A DNA stretch of 64,000 nucleotides. Source: Mycolicibacterium diernhoferi (GTDB lineage: Bacteria; Actinomycetota; Actinomycetes; Mycobacteriales; Mycobacteriaceae). A program made the position numbers and the translations under genes. Of the stretch, positions 49,964-57,929 are shown one piece after another. How positions within the stretch are numbered: position 1 is the stretch's first letter; every line of letters begins with the position of its first letter. The stretch is from positions 4,464,001 to 4,528,000 of the forward strand of contig NZ_CP080332.1 of the NCBI RefSeq assembly GCF_019456655.1, given 5' to 3'. Under the pieces are notes generated by a model. It had not been told where the DNA came from and did not search any database. It was given only the letters and a program-made list of their open reading frames with translations.

Positions 49964-50560
49964 TCAGTCCGGGATCGCGGCAGCGTCGGGCGCCACGATC
50001 GCGAACAGATCGTTGAGGGCGGCCAGGCTGGCCGATTGCAGCGCGGCGGCGGACACGGTGCTGCCGTCCGGGCCGGGCAGCGGCCGGGTGGCCGTCGCGG
50101 CGGCCACCACGGTCGGCGCGTAACCGAGGTTGAACGCACCGCGCGCGGTGGAGTTGATGCACATGTGCGTCATGAACCCGGCCAGCACCAGGTTGGTCGC
50201 GCCGACGGCCTTGAGCTTCTCGTCGAGATCGGTCTGCACGAACGAGTTCGGGTACTGCTTGACCACCACCGGTTCGTCGCCACGCGGTGCGACGGAGTCC
50301 ACGATCGCGCCGACCTCGGCGGTGATGTCATACGGCGACCCGACCCCGCCGTTGTGCTGAATGTGGATGATCGGGATGCCGGCGGTGCGGGCCCGGTCCA
50401 GCAGTGCGGCGGTCTCGTCGAGCGCGGCCTGCACACCGTCGAGTTCCATCACGCCGTAGGTGTAGGTGTTCTGGCAGTCGACGAGCACCAGGGCCGAGTC
50501 CTTGAGCGACGACGGGGCGGAGGGCAGGTTTTCCAGGGTGCGCAGCGTGGGTCGGCTCAT
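49964..50560 (-). CDS. Isochorismatase-family cysteine hydrolase
   Basis: 198 residues. The catalytic triad candidates are D28 in LVLVDCQNTYTY, K in VVKQYPNSF and C in THMCINSTARG. The fold acts on isochorismate or on small amides such as nicotinamide; the substrate here cannot be told. First gene of the leftward hydrolase-DDN-PPOX-Rrf2 unit. Confidence 0.88.
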   Translation of the reverse strand: MSRPTLRTLENLPSAPSSLKDSALVLVDCQNTYTYGVMELDGVQAALDETAALLDRARTAGIPIIHIQHNGGVGSPYDITAEVGAIVDSVAPRGDEPVVVKQYPNSFVQTDLDEKLKAVGATNLVLAGFMTHMCINSTARGAFNLGYAPTVVAAATATRPLPGPDGSTVSAAALQSASLAALNDLFAIVAPDAAAIPD

Positions 50561-50738
50561 GTGGTCAGCTTACGGACGCCGGGGTTGCCGGAACAGCAAT
50601 CCGCGGGACCCGACGGCCGGACTGGCCTCATGGCCGATACCCCGCCGCCGCGCACCGGAGCCGGTGAGACCGAGACGCTGCGCGAGCTGATCGACGGCAC
50701 GGCCGGGCGGTGAGGGCGATGTGGCATCGCAAAAGGTA

Positions 50739-50784
50739 GTACTGCCCGTAGTACTACACGCAGGACGGTACTGCCGGTAGTACT
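50739..50784. promoter_or_regulatory. Pair of AGTACT-type boxes
   Basis: Two 17-base direct repeats on the minus strand, AGTACTACGGGCAGTAC (50755-50739) and AGTACTACCGGCAGTAC (50784-50768), differ at one position and are spaced 29 bases. Each is itself a near-palindrome, AGTAC on both sides. They lie about 180 bases upstream of the hydrolase gene and 36 bases after the cysQ stop. Confidence 0.55.
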
Positions 50785-50819
50785 GCATCCGACACGGCAT
50801 TGTCGGCGCCGAAACTCCG

Positions 50820-51554
50820 CTACTGCGCTCGGGTCACCGCGAGCACCGCATCCGCCAACTCCGGGCGGCACACGATGAGATCGGGCAGCGACACATCGGA
50901 CTGGTTGTAGACCAGCGGCGAGCCGTCGATGCGCGAGGTGAACAGCCCGGCCGCCCGGGCCACCGCCACCGGCGCGGCCGAATCCCATTCGTACTGGCCG
51001 CCGGCATGCACGTAGACATCGGAGATACCCTGCACCACCGACGCGACTTTGGCTCCGGCCGAACCCATTTCGACCAGGGTGCCGTCCAGCGCGTCACGGA
51101 CCGCGAGGGCCACCGCGGGCGGGCGGGTGCGCGACACCACTACCCGTGGGGCCGCCGAGGTCGTGGCGGGCGCGGCCACCGTCGGGGTGGCCAGGGTGAC
51201 GCCCTGGGCCGGCAGCGCGACCGCGCCGGCGACCAGGTCACCACGCTCCCACAGGGCGACGTGCACCGCCCAGTCGTCGCGGCCGAGTTCGGAGAACTCC
51301 CGGGTGCCGTCCAGCGGGTCCACGATCCACACCCGCTGCGCGGTCAGCCGGGCCTTGTCGTCGGCGCCCTCCTCGGAGAGCACCGCATCCCCGGGCCGGT
51401 GCTGCGCCAGCGCGGCCATCAAGAACTCATGGGAACGCTTGTCCCCGGCCGCTTTCCGGTCGGCCGCATCGGCGCCGGCCAGTTCGGCGCGCACCCCGAG
51501 CAGCAGGTCGCCGGCCTCGGTGGCGAGCCGCGCGGCCAACTCGTGGTCGCTCAT
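50820..51554 (-). CDS. cysQ: 3'(2'),5'-bisphosphate nucleotidase / inositol monophosphatase family (CysQ)
   Basis: 244 residues. The metal and phosphate motifs DPLDGTREF (about residue 79) and WDSAAPVAVARAAGL are present, with LSEEGADD before them. CysQ removes the 3'-phosphate from PAP (and PAPS), recycling the by-product of sulfate activation. It overlaps the cysNC stop by 4 bases, so it is coupled to that operon, which supports the assignment over a general inositol phosphatase. Confidence 0.92.
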   Translation of the reverse strand: MSDHELAARLATEAGDLLLGVRAELAGADAADRKAAGDKRSHEFLMAALAQHRPGDAVLSEEGADDKARLTAQRVWIVDPLDGTREFSELGRDDWAVHVALWERGDLVAGAVALPAQGVTLATPTVAAPATTSAAPRVVVSRTRPPAVALAVRDALDGTLVEMGSAGAKVASVVQGISDVYVHAGGQYEWDSAAPVAVARAAGLFTSRIDGSPLVYNQSDVSLPDLIVCRPELADAVLAVTRAQ

Positions 51555-53401
51555 CCCCGACTGCTCAACAGATCGATGACCTGCTGCGCCAACTCATCCG
51601 GCGACTGGTCCGGCGTCAGCCGCAGATCCGGGTTCTTCGGCCGCTGATAGGGGCTGTCGATCCCGGTGAAGTGGGTGATCTCGCCGCGGCGGGCCTTGGC
51701 GTAGAGCCCCTTGGGGTCGCGGCGTTCGCAGTCCTCCAGCGGGGTGTCGCAGAACACCTCGTAGAAGTCGTAGCCCTGCTCGGCGTGCACCTTGCGGGCC
51801 AGTTCCCGGTGCGATTCCAGCGGACTGATCGCCGGCACCAGCACAATCTGGCCGGAATCGGCGAGCAGCGTCGCGATATGGGCGAGCCGGCGCAGGTTCT
51901 CGGCGCGGTCATCCATCGAGAAGCCCAGATCGGCGTTCAGGCCGTGGCGCAGGTTGTCCCCGTCGAGCACATACGCGGGCCGGCCCGCGGCCAGCAACTT
52001 CTGCTCGACAAGCATTGCCACCGAGGACTTCCCGGATCCGGACAGCCCGGTGAACCACACCGTGGAGCCCTTGGACAACCGGTCGGCGGCGGTGACCAGA
52101 TTCTGGTGGCGTACCGCGTTGGGGCTGGCGGACCGGTTCGCGGCCGGCTCGGTGTCACGCACCATGCCCGCGGCGACGGTGCCGTTGGTGTCCGGATCGA
52201 TCAGGATGAACGATCCGGTCGCCGCGTTACGCGAATATTCGTCGAGCAGCAGCGGCACCTGGGTGCGCAGCGTGACGCGGCCGAGTTCGTTGATCTTCAA
52301 CGCCGTTGCGCTCTTGTCGCGGTGCAGCGTGTTGACATCGAGCCGGTAGTCCAGCGCCGCCACCCGGGCCCTGGTGGTGCGGGTGGTGTGCTTGATGATG
52401 TAGTCGCGGCCCGGTTCCAGCGCGGCGTCATCGGCCATCCAGCACACGGTGGCGTCGAAGTCCTGGGTGACGTGCGGCTGGTTGTTGGGCCTGGCGATCA
52501 TGTCGCCGCGCGAGATGTCGATATCGTCGGCGAGGCTTATCGACACCGCCATCGAGGCAAAAGCCTCGTCCAACGGACCGGACGGCCCGGCAATCTCGGT
52601 GATACGGCTGGTCTTTCCCGCCGGCAGCACCACGATCTCATCGCCGGTACGCATGACGCCGCCGGCAATGGTGCCCGCGTAGCTGCGATGGTCGGCGTGC
52701 TCGTGGGTCTGCGGCCGGATCACATACTGCACCGGGAAGCGGACGTCGACCAGGTTGCGGTCACCGGCGACGTACACCTCTTCGAGATGGTTCAACAGGG
52801 CCGGGCCCTCATACCAGGGCGCGACCTCGGACTTGGTGACCACATTGTCGCCGTTGAGCGCCGACATCGGGATGGTGGTCACGTCGTGGATGTCCAGACG
52901 CGCGGCGAACTCGTGGAAGTCATCGCGGATCTTGTTGAACCGCTGCTCATCCCAACCCACGAGGTCCATCTTGTTGACGGCCAGCACGATGTGCTGGATG
53001 CCGAGCAGCGATGCCAGGAAGGCGTGTCGGCGGGACTGCTCCAGCAGACCGTGACGGGCGTCGACCAGCACGATCACCAACTGTGCCGTCGAGGCACCGG
53101 TGACCATGTTGCGGGTGTACTGCACATGGCCTGGGGTGTCGGCGATGATGAATTTGCGCTTGGCCGTGGCGAAGTAGCGGTAGGCGACATCGATGGTGAT
53201 GCCCTGCTCACGCTCGGCGCGCAACCCGTCGGTCACCAAAGCCAGGTCGGTGTAATCGTTTCCGCGTTCCTTGGAGGTGCGCTCGACGGCCGCCAACTGA
53301 TCCTCCATGACGGCCTTGCTGTCATAGAGCAGCCGGCCGATCAGGGTGGACTTGCCGTCGTCGACCGAGCCGGCGGTCGCGATACGAAGCAAAGTAGCCA
53401 T
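51551..53401 (-). CDS. cysN: Bifunctional sulfate adenylyltransferase subunit 1 / adenylylsulfate kinase
   Basis: 616 residues joining CysN (GTPase subunit of ATP sulfurylase, about 1-430) with CysC (APS kinase, about 440-616). CysN has GSVDDGKSTLIGRLLYDSK near residue 11, DTPGHVQYTRNM and NKMDLVGW. CysC has the P-loop GLSGSGKSSVAML near residue 450 and DGDNLRHGLNADLGFS. Together with CysD it makes APS and then PAPS. Its start is joined to the cysD stop with a 1-base overlap. Confidence 0.97.
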   Translation of the reverse strand: MATLLRIATAGSVDDGKSTLIGRLLYDSKAVMEDQLAAVERTSKERGNDYTDLALVTDGLRAEREQGITIDVAYRYFATAKRKFIIADTPGHVQYTRNMVTGASTAQLVIVLVDARHGLLEQSRRHAFLASLLGIQHIVLAVNKMDLVGWDEQRFNKIRDDFHEFAARLDIHDVTTIPMSALNGDNVVTKSEVAPWYEGPALLNHLEEVYVAGDRNLVDVRFPVQYVIRPQTHEHADHRSYAGTIAGGVMRTGDEIVVLPAGKTSRITEIAGPSGPLDEAFASMAVSISLADDIDISRGDMIARPNNQPHVTQDFDATVCWMADDAALEPGRDYIIKHTTRTTRARVAALDYRLDVNTLHRDKSATALKINELGRVTLRTQVPLLLDEYSRNAATGSFILIDPDTNGTVAAGMVRDTEPAANRSASPNAVRHQNLVTAADRLSKGSTVWFTGLSGSGKSSVAMLVEQKLLAAGRPAYVLDGDNLRHGLNADLGFSMDDRAENLRRLAHIATLLADSGQIVLVPAISPLESHRELARKVHAEQGYDFYEVFCDTPLEDCERRDPKGLYAKARRGEITHFTGIDSPYQRPKNPDLRLTPDQSPDELAQQVIDLLSSRG

Positions 53402-54330
53402 CAGAAGTACCCCTCGCGCTTACGGTCTTCCATACCGGCCTCGGAGATCCGGTCATCGGCGCGGGTGGCGCCGCGCTCGGTCAGCCGCGACACCGCGGTC
53501 TCGGCGATCACCTCGGCCACGGTGCCGGCCAGCGACTCCACGCAGCCGGTGCAGGTGACGTCGCCGACGGTACGGAACCGCACGGTCTTCTCGATGATGG
53601 GTTCGTCCTTGCGCGGCTGCAGGTACTTGTGCACCGCGAGCAGCATGCCGTCGCGCTCGAAGACCTGCCGTTGATGCGCGTAGTAGATGGACGGCAGTTT
53701 GATCTTCTCGGCCCCGATGTAGGACCAGATGTCGAACTCGGTCCAGTTGGAGATGGGGAACGCGCGGATGTGCTCCCCCTTGCGGTGCCGCCCGTTGTAG
53801 AGGTTCCACAGCTCGGGACGCTGGGCCTTGGGGTCCCACTGGCCGAATTCATCGCGGAAGCTGAACACCCGCTCCTTGGCGCGGGCCTTCTCCTCGTCGC
53901 GCCGCGCCCCGCCGAACGCAGCGTCGAACTTGTTCTCCCGGATGGCGCGCAGCAGCGTGAAGGTCTGCATCGGGTTGCGCGACGGGATGGTCTCGACGAC
54001 GCGGCCTGCGTCGATATCGTCCTGCACCTTGGCGACGACCAGCCGCACGCCGCTCTCGGCGACCAGCTCGTCGCGGACCTGCAGCACTTCATCGAAGTTG
54101 TGCCCGGTGTCGACGTGCATGACCGGGAACGGCAGCCGGCCGGGCGCGAACGCCTTGACGGCCAGGTGCAGCATCACGATGGAGTCCTTGCCGCCGGAGA
54201 ACAGCAGCACCGGCTTCTCGAACTCCGCGGCGACCTCACGGATGATGTGGATGGCCTCGGCCTCCAGCGAGCGCAGGTGGCTCAGCTCGTAGCGGGCGGC
54301 GGCCGGGTCGAGATCGGCGGGCGCGGTCAT
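53401..54330 (-). CDS. cysD: Sulfate adenylyltransferase subunit 2
   Basis: 309 residues. The PP-loop motif PVLLFSGGKDSIVMLHLA is followed by VMHVDTGHNFDEV and the C-terminal LESLAGTVAEV region. It adenylates sulfate with CysN. The ATG is preceded by GGAG, 7 bases upstream. The start also overlaps the stop of a short upstream ORF as ATGA. Confidence 0.97.
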   Translation of the reverse strand: MTAPADLDPAAARYELSHLRSLEAEAIHIIREVAAEFEKPVLLFSGGKDSIVMLHLAVKAFAPGRLPFPVMHVDTGHNFDEVLQVRDELVAESGVRLVVAKVQDDIDAGRVVETIPSRNPMQTFTLLRAIRENKFDAAFGGARRDEEKARAKERVFSFRDEFGQWDPKAQRPELWNLYNGRHRKGEHIRAFPISNWTEFDIWSYIGAEKIKLPSIYYAHQRQVFERDGMLLAVHKYLQPRKDEPIIEKTVRFRTVGDVTCTGCVESLAGTVAEVIAETAVSRLTERGATRADDRISEAGMEDRKREGYF

Positions 54331-54374
54331 CGCATCTCCATAAAGTTGGTAGATATGACCAGAATTGCAATCAT
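54327..54374 (-). CDS. Possible leaderless upstream ORF of cysD
   Basis: ATG at 54374 opens a 15-codon frame, MIAILVISTNFMEMR, whose TGA (54329-54327) overlaps the cysD ATG as ATGA. The ATG lies 8 bases after the predicted -10 TTAAAT, so the mRNA would begin at or next to it. The peptide has no Cys codon. Either a translation-coupled leader peptide or a chance frame; no protein-level evidence. Confidence 0.4.
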   Translation of the reverse strand: MIAILVISTNFMEMR

Positions 54375-54382
54375 GGTTGGGT

Positions 54383-54411
54383 ATTTAACAGCCGCGACCC
54401 CACCGCGTCAA
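54383..54411 (-). promoter_or_regulatory. Sigma-A-type promoter of the cysD operon
   Basis: Minus strand: TTGACG (54411-54406), a 17-base spacer, TTAAAT (54388-54383). This is close to the sigma-70 consensus. An ATTGCAAT palindrome (54364-54371) lies just downstream and could be an operator or part of the leader ORF. Confidence 0.75.
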
Positions 54412-54425
54412 GACTTAAGCGCAGG

Positions 54426-55793
54426 TCAGTTGCCGGTCACATGCGCCGCGGCGCGCCGCGGCAACCGGACCGATTCGATGAGCGTCACCGCCAGCAGCGC
54501 GCCGAGCACCAGGAATGTCACCGAGTACGAGGCGAGCTGGCTCACCAGCAGGGCGGCCACCGCGACCCCCAATCCGGCGGCGAGTTCCTGCACCGAGGCG
54601 TTGAGCGTGTTGGCGTGGGTGAGTGTGTCGCCCTCGACATCGGAGAAGGCCAGGGTGTTGTAGGCGGTGAACCCGATCGAGCGCAGCGCCCCGCTGAGAT
54701 AGAGGATGCCGCCGATGAGCGCCACCGGCATCCCGGGCGCCACCAGCGCCAGCAGACCGAAGCAGGCCACCGAGGCGATGCCGTTGACCACCAGCACGGT
54801 GCGGATACCGAGACGACGCATCAGCGGCGTGGTGGCGGGCTTGATGGTCAGGTTGCCCGCGAACAGCACGGCCACCATCAGCCCGGCCTGGAACGGCGTC
54901 CAGCCGAACTCCAGGACGAACATCAGCGGCAGCAGGAACGGCACCGCGGTGATGACCATCCGGTACAGCGATCCGGCGGTCACCGTGATGCGCAGCGTCC
55001 GCACCCGCAGCACCGCCAACCTGATCAGCGGCGCGGATGTCCGCAGCAGGTGCCACAGCGCCAGGCTCAGCAGCACCACGGCGCCCACACCGCAGGCGCC
55101 GACCAGCAGCCAGTCCGTCCCGGACACCCGGATGCTCTCCAGGGAGATCAACGCCGCGGCGATACCGCCGCCGAGCAGCAGCATGCCCGGCCAGTCCAGT
55201 TTGCGCGCGGAGTCGACAGGACCACCCCGAACCAACCTGAGCGCCAAGGCGAAACCGATGATGCCGAGCGGGATGTTGACGAGGAAGATCCACCGCCAGC
55301 TACCCAGCGTCGCGATCGCCCCGCCCAGCACCGGCGCCAGCACCGGCGCCGTCATCGCCGGCCAGGTGAGCAGCGCGATGACCCGCACCCGGTCGGTGGT
55401 GGCGCTGTTGCGCAGGACCGCCAACCGCCCGACCGGCACCATCATCGCCCCGCCGATCCCCTGCGCCACGCGCATCGCCACCAGCATCGGCAGCGAGGTG
55501 CTCAGCGCACAGCCCACCGAGGCCAGCGTGAACACCACGATCGCGGCGAGAAACACCCGCCGCACCCCGAACCGGTCGGCCATCCACCCGGTCGCCGGGA
55601 TCAAGACGGCGACGGTCACCAGGTAGGCCGAGATCGCGACGTTCACGTCGACCGCGCCGACCCCGAACGAGGCGGCGATCAGCGGGATGGCCGGCGTGAT
55701 GATCGTGGCGTCGAGGATTTCCATGAACATCGCGCCGGCCACCAGCAGGGCCATGCCCCGGGGAAACGACTGCGAGTGTTGAGGCGCGGACAC
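54426..55793 (-). CDS. MFS drug exporter (DHA2/EmrB-QacA type)
   Basis: About 455 residues, with 12-14 membrane helices. The family motifs DATIITPAIPLIAASFG, GWMADRFGVRRVF and the WRWIFLVNIPLGIIGF segment (motif C region) are present. It exports drugs or other small molecules by proton antiport; the substrate is unknown. I used GTG 55793 (VSAPQHSQSFPRG). An internal ATG at 55754 is possible. Confidence 0.9.
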   Translation of the reverse strand: MSAPQHSQSFPRGMALLVAGAMFMEILDATIITPAIPLIAASFGVGAVDVNVAISAYLVTVAVLIPATGWMADRFGVRRVFLAAIVVFTLASVGCALSTSLPMLVAMRVAQGIGGAMMVPVGRLAVLRNSATTDRVRVIALLTWPAMTAPVLAPVLGGAIATLGSWRWIFLVNIPLGIIGFALALRLVRGGPVDSARKLDWPGMLLLGGGIAAALISLESIRVSGTDWLLVGACGVGAVVLLSLALWHLLRTSAPLIRLAVLRVRTLRITVTAGSLYRMVITAVPFLLPLMFVLEFGWTPFQAGLMVAVLFAGNLTIKPATTPLMRRLGIRTVLVVNGIASVACFGLLALVAPGMPVALIGGILYLSGALRSIGFTAYNTLAFSDVEGDTLTHANTLNASVQELAAGLGVAVAALLVSQLASYSVTFLVLGALLAVTLIESVRLPRRAAAHVTGN

Positions 55794-55969
55794 GGCAGGA
55801 AATCTAGTCCGCGCACAGCGATTCGCGCACATCGCCGGCCGACTAAAAATCGCCGATCGCCGAAGGGTTGTCAGCGCGCTGCCGGGCTCACAGGATCACC
55901 TGGATGCGGTGGACGCTCGCGCCGCTCCCGCATTCCGGGGAAGTCACGTGCGGCAGTGAGAAGGTAGGA

Positions 55970-57355
55970 ATGTCAAAGCAGTTACACCTCAACGCCTTCC
56001 TGATGGGTGTCGGCCACCACGAGGCGGCCTGGCGGCATCCCCGCACCCGGGCGCACAACCTGCTCAGTGTCGAACACTTCCAGAATCTGGGCCGGATAGC
56101 CGAGCGCGGCCGCCTGGACTCGGTCTTCTTCGCCGACGAACTCGCGATCAGCCCCCGCATCGAACACAACGCCCAGGCCATCTTCGAGCCGATCACCCTG
56201 CTCACCGCCATCGCCACGGTGACCGAACGCATCGGTCTGATCGCCACGGCATCCACCGGATACCACTCGCCGTACACCCTGGCGCGCAGCTTCGCCTCGC
56301 TGGAGCAGATCAGCGGCGGGCGGGCGGGCTGGAACATCGTCACGTCGGCGCGCGAGGCCGAGGCGGCCAACTTCGGCCTGGACGGTATCCCCGACCACAC
56401 CGGCCGCTACCGGCGCGCCGACGAGTTCGTCGATGTCGCGACCGCGCTGTGGGACAGCTGGGATGACGACGCCGTCGTCCTGGACCCGGAGACCGCGACG
56501 TTCGCCGATCCGGACAGGGTGCACACCATCGACCACGACGGCGACCTGTTCCGGGTGCGCGGGCCGCTGAACGTGCCCCGCTCACCGCAGGGCCGGCCGG
56601 TCCTGGTGCAGGCCGGATCCTCGGAGACCGGAAAGGATTTCGCCGCGCGGTACGCCGAGGCGATCTTCACCGCGCAACGCACCGTCGAGGAGGGCGTCGC
56701 GTTCTACCGGGACGTGAAGGCCCGCGCTGTCGCGTACGGCCGCAGCGCCGACGAGATCAAGATCCTGCCCGGCATCGTGCCCTACATCGGTCCGACCGAA
56801 GCCGCCGCACAGGAGCTCGAGCAGGAGTTCACCGATCTGATCACCCCGGAGTTCTCGCTGCGCCAACTCTCCGAGGTGCTCGGGGTGGACCTCACCGAGC
56901 ACGCCCTCGATGCACCGCTGCCCCCGCTGCCGCCGATCGAGCAGATCCACGGCAACAAGAGCCGCCACCAGCTGATCAAGGACCTGGCCGCCCAGGAATC
57001 GCTGACGGTGCGCCGGCTGATCGCCAAACTCGGTGGTGGGCGCGGACATCGGACGTTCGCCGGGACCGCCGAACAGGTGGCCGACAATCTGCAGGAGTGG
57101 TTCGAGGCGGGCGCCGCGGACGGGTTCAACGTGATGCCGCCCTATCTGCCCGGCGGTCTGGAGGACTTCGTCACGCAGGTGGTTCCGATCCTGCAGCGGC
57201 GCGGCCTGTTCCGCACCGAATACACCGGGGAGACCCTGCGTGACCATTACGGGCTGGTCCGGCCGGCGGGCAGGTTCTCCTCGACGGCCGTGACCACCCG
57301 CGATTTCCGCACATCCACCGGCGGTCAGCGCCGGTGGATGTGCGCAAGTCGCTAG
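55970..57355 (+). CDS. NtaA/DmoA-type FMN-dependent monooxygenase
   Basis: 461 residues from ATG 55970, with GAGAAGG upstream. It is a luciferase-like TIM barrel of the NtaA/SnaA/DszA branch: NAFLMGVGHHEAAWRHP, FFADELAISP, ASTGYHSPYTLARSFASLEQ, GRAGWNIVTSA and NFGLDG-like segments. It may oxidise a sulfur- or nitrogen-containing organic acid. Its last ~16 codons are a perfect hairpin, and its stop overlaps that of canA. Confidence 0.9.
   Translation: MSKQLHLNAFLMGVGHHEAAWRHPRTRAHNLLSVEHFQNLGRIAERGRLDSVFFADELAISPRIEHNAQAIFEPITLLTAIATVTERIGLIATASTGYHSPYTLARSFASLEQISGGRAGWNIVTSAREAEAANFGLDGIPDHTGRYRRADEFVDVATALWDSWDDDAVVLDPETATFADPDRVHTIDHDGDLFRVRGPLNVPRSPQGRPVLVQAGSSETGKDFAARYAEAIFTAQRTVEEGVAFYRDVKARAVAYGRSADEIKILPGIVPYIGPTEAAAQELEQEFTDLITPEFSLRQLSEVLGVDLTEHALDAPLPPLPPIEQIHGNKSRHQLIKDLAAQESLTVRRLIAKLGGGRGHRTFAGTAEQVADNLQEWFEAGAADGFNVMPPYLPGGLEDFVTQVVPILQRRGLFRTEYTGETLRDHYGLVRPAGRFSSTAVTTRDFRTSTGGQRRWMCASR
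57308..57344. terminator. Perfect hairpin at the 3' end of the monooxygenase, downstream of canA
   Basis: CGCACATCCACCGGCG (57308-57323) and CGCCGGTGGATGTGCG (57329-57344) pair perfectly over 16 bp around GTCAG. Flanking GCGA and TCGC extend it further. It is inside the monooxygenase coding end, 8 bases after the canA stop on the other strand, so it can terminate both convergent genes. Confidence 0.75.
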
Positions 57356-57843
57356 AGGGTGACCTCCTCCAGCTTCCCGGTCGCGACGTCGAAGATGAAT
57401 CCGCGCAGCGACTCGTGTCTGGTGACGAACGGGCTGGCCTCGATGCGGCGCAACGACTGCCGCACATCCTCTTCCAGATCCGGGAACGACTCGGCGGCCC
57501 ACTCCGGTTTCAGGCCGGTCTCGTCCTGGATGGACCGCTTGAACTCGTCGTCGGTGAAGGTCAGCATGCCGCAGTCGGTGTGGTGGATCAGGATGATCTC
57601 CCTGGTGCCGAGCAGTCGCTGACTGATGGCCAGCGAGCGGATCTCGTCATCGGTGATGACACCCCCGGCGTTGCGGATGACGTGCGCCTCGCCGTCACCC
57701 AGGCCCAGGACGCGGTACACGTCGAGGCGGGCGTCCATGCAGGCGACGACCGCGACGTGCTTGCTCGGCGGCAGCGGCAGGGGTCCGGTGAACGTCTGCG
57801 CGTACACCTCGTTGTTGGCCAGGTACTGATCGGTGACAGACAT
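57352..57843 (-). CDS. canA: Beta-carbonic anhydrase
   Basis: 163 residues, interconverting CO2 and bicarbonate. Zinc ligands C35, H88 and C91 and the Asp-Arg pair D37/R39 (CMDARL, HHTDCGML) are in place. It closely follows the M. tuberculosis Rv1284 pattern. Its stop overlaps the monooxygenase stop (CTAG). Confidence 0.97.
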   Translation of the reverse strand: MSVTDQYLANNEVYAQTFTGPLPLPPSKHVAVVACMDARLDVYRVLGLGDGEAHVIRNAGGVITDDEIRSLAISQRLLGTREIILIHHTDCGMLTFTDDEFKRSIQDETGLKPEWAAESFPDLEEDVRQSLRRIEASPFVTRHESLRGFIFDVATGKLEEVTL

Positions 57844-57929
57844 AGGCGGCAGACTAGACCCTGACGGCACCGATCCGTACCCACCAGAATCACGATGAGC
57901 CGATCCCCTCCCCGCGAGCGGGAGCGAGG

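Noticed and set aside
50630..50713. A 27-codon ORF (MADTPPPRTGAGETETLREL...) in the gap upstream of the hydrolase
   Set aside because: No ribosome site and no recognised family. Could be chance.
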